From: Lactuca virosa
Taxonomy: Eukaryota; Streptophyta; Magnoliopsida; Asterales; Asteraceae
Direction of reading: 5' to 3'
Length of the DNA: 64,000 bases
Assembly (NCBI GenBank): GCA_928212115.1
Contig: CAKMRJ010005745.1
Location: 216,978,451-217,042,450 of the forward strand
The translations under genes and the position numbers were made by a program. Under the pieces are notes generated by a model. It was not told the origin of the DNA and did no database searches. It was given only the letters and a program-made list of their open reading frames with translations. Within the stretch, counting starts at the first letter, position 1; each line of letters opens with the position of its first letter. Of the stretch, positions 42,045-53,500 are shown in pieces.

Positions 42045-43860
42045 TCATCAAATAAATTATTCATAACATCAGAGTGTCCCAAATAAAACGTCAGAGAGTG
42101 CATGTCGCGCAATCACGCTGGGCCCTTGCCCTTAGATCCTGAAGTACCTGAAACAACCAATAAACTGTAAGCTAATGCCTAGTGAGTTCCCCAGAGCATA
42201 CCCCACATAATCCACATAATCGCATAATCCATGTCAATCACATAAGCTACATAAGCCATGCATACAAACATATACAGATGCCTTGGAAACCCTCCAGGGT
42301 CTTAATCCTGGCTCCATAGGAACCCCCACATGGTCTTAGCCCAATGCCTCGGGAACCCCCCGACGTCTTGACTAAGGATGCCATGGAAACCCTCCAAGAT
42401 CTTACACCCTAGTGCCTTAGGAACCCCCCGAGGTCTTTACATAGGATGCCATGGAAACCCTCCAAGGTCTTACACCCAAGTGCCTCGGGAACCCCCCGAG
42501 GTCTTTCATTCAAGTATCACAAAACAAGTAACATACCACATACCATATAACCAACTACTATACTACATATCACTACATCATCTAGTGTACCACATATCAC
42601 AATATGGGTCGGCCTTGGTGCGTTCGACCCATTAGTATGGTGAGGAGACTCACCTTAGTCTGCAGAACACAAAAGTTGCTCGCCTAACAGTCTAAAACCA
42701 CCCACACTGAACAATAATACCATTAACCCAAAATTAGGATTGAATATAATCTAATTAAAGAACCCAAGTACACAAGCCCAAGTCTTTTCATAATGGCCCA
42801 AGAGTCTTCCTTTGCAAATGGGCCCAAAGTCCATGTCCAAAACTATTAATGGGCCACATGGCCCAATAAGGCCCAACCACAACAACCATGGCCCAAAATA
42901 GATTCATCGGACAACTAACCCAAAATATGAATAGGCCCAATACTGGATAAGGCCCAAAGAGTCTACAAGCCCACACGAAGCCCAAAACCCACTGGGGTGC
43001 GTACGCCAAGCGTTCCACTTCAGTACGCTTAGCATACTGAGTCCTTGGCTGTACGCGCTGCGTATGCTATATTACGCCCAACATAAAAGCAAATTAAGCA
43101 CCACTTCCATTAAGTGCTTAGTACTTGATGTTCCAACGTCCAATATCATATATGATCTCATTAAGACGTCCTAGGGCATAAAGTTGGCAACTTTATGCCC
43201 TTGCATGGTATATGGGACTTCAAAACTTCATTCTTCACATTAGGACTTCATATAAAGCTAGCACCTTTATGCATCTAGCATGCTCATAAAGCTAAGATCT
43301 AACAATTTCAGTCTCTAGAGTTGCTCCACTCTCAAGAGAAGGTCCAAGAACCAACAAAAGGGACAATATGAAAAACCCTAACTCAATCTAATGAATAAGA
43401 TGGCAAAATCAAGACTTTATATCTCCAGAAGCTCCTCAAGGTGAACTAGATGCAGATTCTTGAAGCCCAATGCCACACCATGATTGCTCACTAACTTCTT
43501 CTTCTTCTTGGATAAGCTCCAAAATGGCCACCAACACCTTTCTATTCTCCAAAACCACACTCTCAAAGGAAAACTGAGGTAAAGGGACGAAATGAGACTC
43601 TAGGGGCAGATTAGGGTTTGGTCCGAGTGACTTAAGGATGAATAAATAGGTCTCAAGTCCGGGTTATAGGGTTTTGGCCCTCTATCACGTACGCCCCACG
43701 TACCTCTATGTACTCCCCGCATACTCGATAATCCTTCGTGATCCTTCTTCCATCGTATGTTAAGCATACACTTAGGTACGCCCAGCGTACAAAGGGACCA
43801 TTTTTGCAAATATTAATCATTTCAAGGGTTAGAATGGTTTACCTGATTTGGAGTGTTACA
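42045..43860 (-). repeat. E5 3' LTR, main part (remainder at 32209-32311)
   Basis: With 32209-32311 this makes about 1.9 kb, matching 49131-51035. It contains the CpG dyad GTACGC-cca-GCGTAC (43776-43790), a TATA-like word at 43641-43648, GTGAGT at 42648-42653 (minus) and hairpin repeats at 42279-42510. Confidence 0.9.
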
Positions 43861-43877
43861 ATTCTCCCCCACCTGGA
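43861..43877 (-). other. E5 polypurine tract
   Basis: On the minus strand CCAGGTGGGGGAGAAT, directly after the pol stop codon (43878-43880) and before the LTR. Confidence 0.85.
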
Positions 43878-45435
43878 CTAGACTTCATCCTCGAAGTCTG
43901 CAGACGCAAACAGATTCGGTTAATGCTCCCGCATCTCATCCTCCAGCTCCCATGTCCATTCAGAGCCTTTTCGGTGCTGCCATTGCACCTTCACTAGCTT
44001 CACCTCCTTGTTACGAAGAAACTTAGTCTTCCTATCCAAAAACGCAACGGGTATCTCAATGTAGTTCAGGCTCTCATCTACCTGAATTTCGTCCAAAGTG
44101 ATAACTACAGCCTCGTCAGTATCACACTTTCGAAGTTAGGACACATGGAAGGTGTTATGAATCTGCCTCAGCTCATCCGAAAGGTCCAGTCGATAAGCAA
44201 CCTTGCCAACTCGGGCAGAAACCCTGAACAGACCAATACATCGGGGCCCCAACTTGCCCCTCTTCCGAAACCTAATGACACCCTTCCATGGTGACACTTT
44301 CAACAAAACGAAGTTTCCCACCTGAAACTCGAGATCCTATCGGCGCCGATCAACATTACTTTTCTGGTGGCTCTAGGCGACTCGTAGCCTATCGCGCACC
44401 TGCTGAATCAACTCGGTAGTCTTGGGCACCACCTCGGTGCTTCCCATGACTCGATGCCCTACCTCGCCCCAGCATACGGGGGTCCTACACCTCCGACCAT
44501 ACAACATCTCAAAAGGGGGTTGGTTAATACTAGCATGATAATTATTGTTATATGAAAAATCTGCTAGTGGGAGGTATGTATCCCAACTCCCTCCGAAGTC
44601 CAATACTCAAGATCAGAGCATATCCTCGAGCGTCTGAATCGCCCGCTCGCTCTGACCATCGTTCTGAGGTTGGTAAGCGGCGCTGAAATGTAACTGGGGT
44701 GCCCAACTCTTCATGGAACTTCCTCCAGAACCTGGACGTGAATCGGACATCGCGGTACGACACCATTGATACCGGCACCCCATGCCTAACCACCACCTCT
44801 CACACATAAATATCTACTAATTTCTCAGTAGAGATGATCTCGGAAATCGGAATAAAATGAGCACTCTTCGTTAACCTGTCCACAATGACCCAAATGGAAT
44901 CCACACCCCTCTTCGTGATCGGTAACTTCGTGATGAAGTCCATGGTGATCTCTTCCCAGTTCCACATAGGAATGGGTAGTGGCTGAACCTTGTAGTGAGG
45001 CCTCTGATGTTTGGCCTTGACCTTCCTGCAGGTCAAGCACCGCTCCACGAACCATGCGACCTCCCACTTCATGCAGGGCCACCAGTAGCTCAACCTCAAA
45101 TCTTTGTACATTTTCGTAGCCCCTGGATGTATAGAGAACTTGGACTTGTGTGCCTCCTCCTAGATCTTCTGTCTCACTCCCCCACTTACCGATACCCACA
45201 CTCGGCCACACTGTGTCAAAAGTCCCCGACCATCCCGAACAAACAAAGGAATCTGACCCCGAATCCATTCTATCTTCCAGTTCTCTTTCTTCAAACCCTC
45301 CACCCGAGCCTCCTTGATTATATCCAAAAAGGGGGAAATCACCATTATCCTCAAGCAAACAACTCTAATCGGAGCACTCGCCGCTTTGCGGCTCATGGCA
45401 TCAGCCACCACATTGGCCTTCCCGGGGTGGTACAA
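43878..45435 (-). pseudogene. E5 integrase and chromodomain (broken)
   Basis: On the minus strand: RNase H/integrase linker (YHPGKANVVADAMSRK at 45435), zinc region YWWPCMKWEVAWFVERCLTCRKVK (45111 onward), core FITKLPITKRGVDSIWVIVDRLTKSAHF, then a shifted YRDVRFTSRFWRKF where the core Asp follows Tyr (SYRD). The GPY/F-like region is near 44321-44200 and the chromodomain (VKVQWQHRKG-like) near 43980. There are at least five frameshifts or stops. Confidence 0.82.
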
Positions 45436-46887
45436 AATTTTTTAATCATAGTCTTTCAATACATCCAACCACCTCCTCTGCCGCATGTTCAGGTTCTGTT
45501 GATCCATCAAATATTTCAAACTTTTGTGGTCAGTATAGATGGTGCACCGAACTCCGTACAAGTAATGCCTCTAAATTTTGAGGGAAAACACAATCGCCCC
45601 CAATTCCAGATCATGAGTGGGGTAGTTCACCTCATGAGGATTCAGCTGCCTCGAGGCGTACGCGATCACGTGCCCTCTCTGCATCAAAACAATGCCTAAC
45701 CCTGTGATGGACGCATCACAATACACCACCAAATCATCCAACCAATCGGGTAGTGCTAAAATTGGGGCCTCACATAACCTCTGTCTCAAAGTCTCGAAAG
45801 CCAACTGCTAGTCCGGGCCGCAACAAAATGTCACATTCTTCTTGGTCAAACGATTCAAAGGTACCACAATCTTGGAGAAATCCTGAATGAATCTCCGATT
45901 GTACCCCGCTAGACCCAAGAAGCTACGGATCTCAGATGCATTCTTTGGTACTTCCCACCACATCACTGCCTCAATCTTGGCTGGATCAACCAAAACACCC
46001 TCTTGGTTGATGATGTGCTCCAAAAACTGCACCTCACGCAACCAGAAATCACACTTTGAGAACTTGGCATGAAGTTTTTTCCGTCCTCAGTGTCTCCAAT
46101 ACCTCCTTCAAATGCTTCTCGTGCTACTCCTTGGTCTTAGAATATACCAAGATATCATCGATAAAAACGATCACAGACCGATCCAAGATCGGCCTACACA
46201 CCCTGTTCATGAGGTCCATGAATGTTATTGGGGCATTGGTGAGCCCGAATGGCATCACCACAAACTCATAGTGACCGTACCGAGTCCTGAAAGCTGTCTT
46301 CGGTATATCTTGATCCCTAATCCTCATCTGATGGTACACTGACCGAAGATCAATCTTTGAAAACTAAGATGCACCCTGCAACTGTCAAACAAATCATCGA
46401 TCCTCGGAAGCGGATAACAGTTTTTCACCGTTAGTTTGTTCAATTCCCGATAATCGATGCACATCCTGTGTGACCCGTCCTTCTTTTTCACGAACCGGAT
46501 CGGTGCTCCCGACAGGAAACTGCTCGGACGAATAAACCATCAATCTAGCAGCTCCTGAAGCTATGTAGATAGCTCCTGCATCTCGGGTGAAGCCAGCCGG
46601 TACGGTGCCTTAGCTATTGGAGCGACACCCGACACCAAATCAATGCGAAACTCTACTTTCCTCTCTAGAGGCACCCCAGGAAACTCCTCAGGAAAGACAT
46701 CCCGAAAATCCTGTACAACCAGTACTCTGTCCAAATCTGTCGGGGTCTCAACCCTCGTATCTGAGATGTATGCCAAAAATCCCAAACAACCCTGATGGAG
46801 AAGTCTCCTAGCTCTTGCAGCTGAACAGAGGGTTGGCCCCTGCGAGGCCCTCTCTCCCAGAATAACTAGTTCTCCCCTACTTGGGGT
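45436..46887 (-). pseudogene. E5 reverse transcriptase and RNase H (broken)
   Basis: On the minus strand: FRDVFPEEFPGVPLERKVEFRI (near 46720), PYRLASPEMQEL, then a stretch with stops, MRIRDQDIPKTAFRTRYGHYEF (46339), FGLTNAPITFMDLMN and an intact FIDDILVYSK (near 46150). The thumb region FLGLAGYNRRFIQDFSK follows at 45900, and the RNase H start LVVYCDASITGLGIVLMQRG at about 45735. Frameshifts and stops at about 46560, 46370, 46120, 45807 and 45570. Confidence 0.82.
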
Positions 46888-47210
46888 TCAAACTCTCACC
46901 AGCTGGCACTCGCAGTCTATCATGGCCCCATTGGCCACCAACAAATCCATCCTGACGATCACCTTCAGCCCTCGCAACAATATTGAAACCAAATCAACAC
47001 GGAACCTCTCCCCAAGCACATTCAGGACACAGTCCCGATATACCCTCGCAGCACTCACGGTGCGGTCATCAACAATCTCAACCTCTAGCAGGGAATCCAA
47101 AGTCCCCTGAGCATCCCGTAAGTTCTTGGTAAGCGCAAGAGATGCGAATGATCGGGTAGCTCCCGAATAGAAAAGAACTTGAGCCGACATACCATTGACC
47201 AAAAAGGTCC
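46888..47210 (-). pseudogene. E5 protease (active-site Asp replaced)
   Basis: Starts after the predicted mini-intron and reads FLVNGMSAQVLFYSGATRSFASL. The aspartic protease triad should be D-S-G; here Tyr replaces Asp (near 47166). TAG stops the frame soon after LVRV. Confidence 0.8.
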
Positions 47211-47279
47211 CTATACAAGTGCACATATATACCTATAAGCATGACAAATAATATCAAATGGGAAAAATAGATTACATAC
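47211..47279 (-). other. Predicted 69-nt GT-AG intron between E5 gag and protease
   Basis: Donor G/GTATGT at 47279 and acceptor TTGTATAG ending at 47211 (minus strand). T-rich, with stops in its body. Removing it keeps the protease frame in the same reading register relative to the upstream motif as in E6, which has no interruption there. E7 has a 64-nt candidate at the same place. Confidence 0.55.
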
Positions 47280-48433
47280 CAGCCACGACGTCTGGTGCAG
47301 CTCTTCACCGCAGGAGCTTCCGCCTTGGCAGGGCGGCCGCCAGTGATCCTCATTGTGGCGGGCGCAGGCGCCGCCACTGTTCCTCCTCCTCCCTACAACC
47401 TCGGACAATCGACCCTTTTATGGCCGGTCTAGTTACAATGGAAACAGATCTAGCCTTTCGTGGGACAGTCCCTGATCACGTGGCCTGGCTGACCATATGT
47501 ATAACATATTGTGCCTTCCACCCGACAAACTCCACCATGTGTGCTCCCACACTTGGCACACCGGCCACGGACCTGCTGGCCCCTACCCAAAGAATCAGAG
47601 GTCTTAGGCTTTTTATCCTGAACTACAACTGTCTGAACCTGCTCTGGTTTCCGCTTGGTGCGGAACTCCAACTCAATCTCCCGCTCCTAGGCCTTCTCCA
47701 CCATCTCATTAAGGGTTTTGCACCCTGAAAAGCTCACGAACTCATGGATATCGTCCCTCAACATGGAATGATACCTCCTCCTCCTCATATCCCATCCACA
47801 ACATACTGTGGGTTCAATAGTGCTCGTTCCCGAAACTTGGTGGTGATTTCCGCCACATTCTCTGTGGTCTGTTGTAACTTCTGGAACTCCTTGACAATCC
47901 GTTGCACCTTGATGGGTGGTGCAAACTCCAACTCAAAACGCCTAGAAACTCCTCCCATGACATCTCAGCCACTCCAGCTGATCCCACCTAGTGAGTCACC
48001 TCCTTCCACCAGATCCTAGCTCGGTCCCTCAACATACACGAAGCAAACCCCACTTTTTCCGCCTTGGGGAAAGAGCTCGTGCGTTGGGCATTCTCCATGT
48101 CTGCCACCCAGTGTCGACTAACTATGGGATCCCTGACCCCAAAGAACTCAGGCACCATGCATGCCTTGAACTCCGAGAATGAGGGAGTTCGGGCCCTGAA
48201 CTGGACCGCAACAATCTCAGCTTGGAATGACTTGAGCCGTTCCTCCATGATCTCCATCATCCCCTCCTTGACTGTCCCAAAAATCACTGGGGTAGCGTCA
48301 AGGATGCCCCTCGTAACCTCAGCTGCAATAATCTCACACAACCTCTCATCAATCGGCTCGGTACCGTCGCCCGACCTAGATCCAGACCCAGATCCTGATC
48401 CTGATCCCCTGCTCCAAAACGTGTCACCACCAT
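47280..48433 (-). pseudogene. gag: E5 gag (broken)
   Basis: Start at ATG 48433 (MVVTRFGAGD), six bases after a splice acceptor. Contains an Asp/Leu-rich repeat (DQDQDLGLDL), the retro-gag core (FFGVRDPIVSRHWVADMENAQ, about 48180), and a zinc region near 47560 (CAKCGSTHGGVC, then CYTYGQPGHVIRDC, where Tyr replaces the second Cys). Several shifts, including near 48340 and 47985. Confidence 0.78.
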
Positions 48434-48439
48434 TCTAAT

Positions 48440-48441
48440 CT
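48440..48441 (-). promoter_or_regulatory. Splice acceptor before E5 gag
   Basis: On the minus strand TATGGTATTTCAG/ATTAG followed by ATG at 48433, a pyrimidine-rich acceptor. It pairs in layout with the donor at 49810. Confidence 0.5.
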
Positions 48442-49115
48442 GAAATACCATAAAATAGAATGATCAAGATATTCAAAAAGGGGATCCCTCCACACCGGTT
48501 CTCCATAGAGCTTCCAGATCTAACATTAGTTCGGGTACAGGTCCTATGCTTTCAATAGTATGGGCCCAATACTACCTTCCACACCTACCCATACCTTCCC
48601 CAAGGCTCTACCTGATAACTCTAATTCGTCCCAGAAAAAAACATATCTCACTAATCACCGCATAACTCAAATCCTAGGCTATCCTAAGACTTGCTCCATT
48701 CCCAATAAAACAGAACTCAAATCAATCATAACAGGTTGCCCTATGCATGCAAATTATACACAGAACAAGATCAAATAGACTTTCGAATAACAGACTCTAC
48801 CCTAGGACCACAACCAGACAAGGAACAGGAAATAAGGCCAAATCAATCATTCTAAGGCTATAAGATCCTAATCGTATATAATTTTTAAAGCATACACATA
48901 GAAAAATCCATCTGACTATCATATTCCAAATATCAGTATAACATGGCTAACATATTGGGGAACCACTTACTTGAGCTCGGCCGATTACGCGCATTGCATT
49001 CTCCCTTTTTCGGTTTTAAGAAGTTTTTAAATTTTGATTTTAGAAAACAATTTTACCATTTCCTTAGTTTGAGTCCTGACACACCCGAGAGTGTGCCCGA
49101 ATCCCTCAAACCAAG
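48442..49115 (-). other. E5 leader between primer site and gag
   Basis: No coding sequence seen. AT-rich, with a T-rich end near the acceptor. Together with the LTR end it would be removed by the predicted leader splice. Confidence 0.5.
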
Positions 49116-49127
49116 GCTCTGATACCA
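49116..49127 (-). other. E5 primer-binding site (tRNA-iMet)
   Basis: Minus-strand TGGTATCAGAGC, three bases inside the 5' LTR end. Confidence 0.93.
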
Positions 49128-49466
49128 ACTTGTAACGAACCAAATTTTTCCAATAAAATTTTTCATTTTTAAATAACCAAAACACTTCCATAAGATATAA
49201 AATTCCAATCACATTTGTTTTCAAAATCCATAATCATCAACTAAATTATTCATAACATCAGAGTGTCCCAAATAAAACGTAAGAGAGTGCATGCCACACC
49301 ATCATGCCGGCCCCTTGCCCTTAGATCCTGAAGTACCTGAAACAACCAACAAACTGTAAGCTAATGCATAGTGAGTTCCCCAGAGCATACCCCACTTAAT
49401 CCACATAATCGCATAATCCATAACAACCACATAAGATACATAAGCCATGCATACAAACATATAAGG

Positions 49467-49668
49467 ATGCCTTGGAAACCCTCCAGGGTGTTACTCCGGG
49501 TTCCATGGGAACCCCTCGAGGTCTTGACTAAGGATGCCATGGAAACCCTCCAAGGTCTTACACCCTAGTGCCTCGGGAACCCCCTAAGTTCTCTACTTAG
49601 GATGCTATGGAAACCCTCCAAGGTCTTACACCCAAGTGCCTCGGGAACCCCCCCGAGGTCTTTCATGC
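49467..49668. repeat. Hairpin array in the E5 5' LTR
   Basis: Alternating stems: CCATGGA..TCCAAGG and CCTCGGG-aacc-CCCGAGG types, each followed by T(C/T)TT. Variants such as CCTTGGA..TCCAGGG keep pairing. The 3' LTR has the same array at 42279-42510. Confidence 0.75.
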
Positions 49669-49804
49669 AAGTATCACAAAACAACTAACATACCACGTAG
49701 CATATAATCAACTAGTATACCATATATCACTACATCAAATAGCGTACCACATATCACAAAATGGGACGGCCTTGGTGCCTTCGACCCAATGGTATGGTGA
49801 GAAG

Positions 49805-49810
49805 ACTCAC
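49805..49810 (-). promoter_or_regulatory. Splice-donor candidate in the E5 5' LTR
   Basis: Minus-strand GACTAAG/GTGAGT, a full match to the plant donor consensus AAG/GTGAGT. Confidence 0.55.
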
Positions 49811-51035
49811 CTTAGTCTGCTGAACACAAAAGTTGCTCGCCTAACAGTTCGAAAGCACCCGTGCTGAACAATAATACCATTAACCAAAAATTAGGATTGA
49901 ATATAATCTAATTAAAGAACCCAAGTACCCAAGCCCAAGTCTTTTCATAATGGACCAAGAGTCTTCCTTTGCTAATAGGCCCAAAGTCCATGTCCAAAAC
50001 TTTTAATGAGCCACATGGCCCAATAAGGCCTAACCACAACAACCATGGCCCAAAACAGATTCATCGGACGACTAACCCAAACTATGACTAGGCCTAATAC
50101 TCGCTAAGGCCCGAGGAGTCTACAAGCCCACACGAAGCCCAAAACCCACTGGGGTGCGTACGCCAAGCGTTCCACTTCAGTACGCTTAGCGTATTGAGTC
50201 CTTGGTTGTACGCGCTGCGTATGCTATATTACGCCCAACATACAAGCAGATTAAGCACCACTTCCATTAAGTGCTTAATACTTGATGTTCCAACGTCCAA
50301 TATCAGATCTGAGCTCTTTAAGACGTATTGGGTTATAAAGTTGGCAACTTTATGCCCCTGAATGCTATATGGGACTTTAAAACTTCATTCTTCACATTAG
50401 GACTTCATATAAAGCTTCAAACTCATGCATGGAGTCTAGATAACCTTCAAGCTAGCACCTTTATGCATCTAGCAAGCTCATAAAGCTAAGATCTAACCAT
50501 TTCAGTCTCTAGAGTTGCTCCACTCTCAAGAGAAGGTCCAAGAACCAACAAAAGGGACAATATGAAAAACCCTAGCTCAATCTAATGAATAATATGGCAA
50601 GATCAAGACTTTATATCTCCAGAAGCTCCTCAAGGTGAACTAGATGCAGATTCTTGAAGCCTAATGCCACACCAAGATTGCTCACTAACTTCTTCTTCTT
50701 CTTGGATAAGCTCCAAAATGGCCACCAACACCTTTCTATTCTCCAAAATCACACTCTCAAAGGAAAACTGAGGTAAAGGGACGAAATGAGACTCTAGGGG
50801 CAGATTAGGGTTTGGTCCAAGTAACTTAAGGATGAATAAATAGGTCTCAAGTCCAGATTTTAGGGTTTTGGCCCTCTATCACGTACGCCCCCGCGTACCT
50901 GTATGTACTCCCCGCGTACTCGATAATCCTTCGTGATCCTTCTTCCATTGTACGTTAAGCGTACACTTAGGTATGCCCAGCGTACAAAGGGACCATTCAA
51001 GGGTTAGAATGGTTTACCTGATTTGGAGTATTACA

Positions 51036-52190
51036 TTGCACCAGTAATAGCTGCTACACCTGAGCCAATCACAATGGCAGGAGTGCAAGAAATGATCCAA
51101 GTGATGTTGGATCGTCAGATGGAGGAAACAAGGCATTTACTTCAACAGAATAGGGATGAGCCCGTTCTGCCTATTGAACAGCCTGAACTGAACATTAAAC
51201 AGTCAGATGAACGAAACTATAGTCAGACTGTCAGTCAAGCTGAACCACGAGTGGTTAGGAGAAACCAACCCAATGGAGGAAATGATGGGCGTTGATGCAA
51301 GTACAAGAATTTCATAGCATCCAAACCACCGTGTCTTTTTGGAAGCCCGACACCGGTGGAAGTCATGGATTGGATCTACGAGATGGAGATGATGTTCGAA
51401 AGTTGCGATTGTAGCAACAAACAAAAGACCGCCCTTGCAGTTACATTGTTAAAGTCAGGAGTACTGAGCTGGTGGAAGCTACTAGCTGATACTATGCCCA
51501 AGGGAGAAACTAGCAAGATGTCTTGAGAAGACTTTTTGGTGCAACTGAAAATACAGTACTGCTCTGAACAGGATATTCTGGAAATCAACAACGAGTTTCA
51601 GAATCTGAAGAAGAGAAGAATGAGTGTCAGCGAGTATGCTGCGAGTTTTACGAAGAAGATGAAGCTTGTTCCTTATCTAGTTCCGACTGAGCTCTCCAAG
51701 ATCATTAAGTTCGCCATTGGATTACCGGCAGACTTTGGTCTGATGGTAAAGCAAGAAACCACCTTGAAAGACGCCATCTGGGTTGCTAAGAATGTTGAGA
51801 CCCAGATAAGGTAGAAGGGTCTTAAGAGAGCTGGGGTAAGGGAGAAGAGGAAGTTTAAAGGATCTTCAAGGTCCAACAAGAAGAGCAAGTTTTCGAAGTG
51901 TTGTTCTAAGAAGTTTGGAAGAGGAAGTGAAGCAAAGTGGTGTGAGAAGTGCAAAAAGAAACACTTCGGGAAATATGGCGAGGAGGTGACTTGTTACAAA
52001 TGTGGAAAGACTGGGCATTACGCCAATGAGTGCACATCCAACAAGAGGGTGTGTTATGGATGTAATGAAGAAGGGCATATTGCGAAGGACTGGCCGAAGA
52101 ATAAAGAAGTTGTAAGGCCTAATGTTCTGCCAAGGCCAAAGGCAAGAGCATTCCAGATGACCCTGGAAGTCGCAAAGGATGCAATAGATG
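51036..52190 (+). pseudogene. gag: E4 gag (broken)
   Basis: Resumes after E5 with PVIAATPEPITMAGVQEMIQ, the gypsy-gag N-terminal region. Stops and shifts follow near 51295 and 51520. The retro-gag core is at 51300-51810 (TPVEVMDWIYEMEMMFE-like, then SEYAASFTKKMKLVPYLVP). The first zinc knuckle, CYKCGKTGHYANEC, at 51992-52033 is intact. The second, CYGCNEEGHIAKDW (52049-52090), has Trp in place of the last metal-binding Cys. At least three breaks. Confidence 0.8.
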
Positions 52191-52758
52191 TCGCTTCAGG
52201 TACCTTTCTTGTAAATGTATTGCCTGCCAATATATTGTTTGATTCTGGAGCAAATTACTCCTTTGTCTCACACAAATTTGGTGGAAGACTAGCATTGCAT
52301 GTAGATAAACTTGATAATGCTCTGGTTGTAGAAGTTGCTAGTGGTAAATTCATACTTGTTATCGACTACATTAAAAACATCGTCATCGATTTGAACGGGA
52401 ATGAATTACGAGGAATTATTACCCATTGAGTTAAATGGTTTCAACATTGTACTGGGAACAGATTGGCTTAGTACGAACAGTACCGAGATACTATACAGGA
52501 AAAAGATGGTGAGAGTAAACCCACCTGGAAAAAAAGTCATTTATGGTGTATGGGGACAAACGTAGAGTAAATTCTGGAATCATTTCCCTGATGAAAGCCA
52601 GAAAGTGTTTGTCCAAAGGATGCACATCATACTTGGCATTTTTGATCGATGCAAATAAGGAGATACAAAGAATACCAGTGTTCTGTGACTATCTGAAAGT
52701 CTTTCCCGAAGATCTTCCTAGATTACCTCCTGATAGACAAGTAGAGTTTCGAATATAA
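52191..52758 (+). pseudogene. E4 protease region (broken)
   Basis: The aspartic protease signature LFDSGANYSFVS is near 52236-52271, and the reading VASGTFLVN runs into it without the intron-like interruption found in E5 and E7. TGA at 52428-52430 and a frameshift follow, then GTDWLS-like sequence and FPEDLPRLPPDRQVEFRI up to TAA at 52756, which precedes RT. Confidence 0.75.
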
Positions 52759-53500
52759 TTGTTGCCATGATCGAAAGAGATTAAAGAGCTTATGATGCAA
52801 CTTCAGGAGTTGTTGGACAATGGTTTCATTAGATCTAGTTCATCACCCTGGGGAGCTCCAGTGTTATTTGTGAAGAAGAAGGATGGAAGCATGAGTATGT
52901 GCATAGATATAGCGAGTTGAATAAGGCAACGGTAAAGAACAAGTATCCACTACCAACGATTGATGACTTGTTCGATCAGCTGCAAGGTTTGAGCTACTTC
53001 TCAAAGATCGATCTTAGGTATGTATATCATTAGCTGAAGGTGAGAGAGCAGGATATTGAGAAGACCGCATTCAGAATGAGATACGGACACTACGAGTTCT
53101 TTGTTATGTCATTTGGACTAACCAATGCTCCAACAACATTCATGGATTTGATGAACAAGGATTGTCAACCATTCCTTGATAGATCCATGATAGTGTTCAT
53201 ACATGACATTCTGATTTACTCAAAGAGCCAGCAAGAGCATGGCAAGAACTAGCGAGAAGTATTGGAAGTTTTGAAGAAGGAGAAGTTGTATGCAAAGTTT
53301 TCCAAATGTGATTTTTGGATTCGAGAAGTCCAATTTTTGAGTTATGTGGTTAACCAATAAGGAATAATGGTTTATCCAGCAAAGATTGAAGTTGTGATGA
53401 AGTGGGAACGACCAAAAAGTCCCACTGAGATTCAAAGCTTTATGGGATTAGTTGGATATTACTGAAGGTTTATCCAAGGCTTTTCTTCGATATCTGCTCC
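52759..53500 (+). pseudogene. E4 reverse transcriptase (catalytic Asp lost)
   Basis: Motifs in order: LDNGFIRSSSSPWGAPVLFVKKKDGS (52812-52890), LPTIDDLFDQLQG, KTAFRMRYGHYEF (near 53061), FGLTNAPTTFMDLMN and FIHDILIYSK (53196-53225). The catalytic box should be F-hydrophobic-D-D; here the first Asp is His. Stops at 53030-53033 and 53250-53252, and others downstream. Nonfunctional. Confidence 0.82.

Larger units (their letters stand above)
32209..51035 (-). mobile_element. E5: minus-strand chromovirus, split by E7
   Basis: The pieces are 32209-32311 plus 42045-51035 (the cataa at 42040-42044 is the E7 duplication). Both LTRs, primer site, polypurine tract, gag, pol and chromodomain are recognisable. 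Its own duplication is gtgca (32204-32208) and ttgca (51036-51040), with one mismatch. Pol is badly damaged. E5 lies inside E4 gag and hosts E7 in its 3' LTR. Confidence 0.9.
49131..51035 (-). repeat. E5 5' LTR
   Basis: 1,905 bp. In element order from the right: CpG dyads (50880-50995), TATA-like TATTTATT (50835-50842), further GTACGC..GCGTA(C/T) dyads (50155-50242), donor at 49810, hairpin array (49467-49668), LTR end at 49131. Confidence 0.92.
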
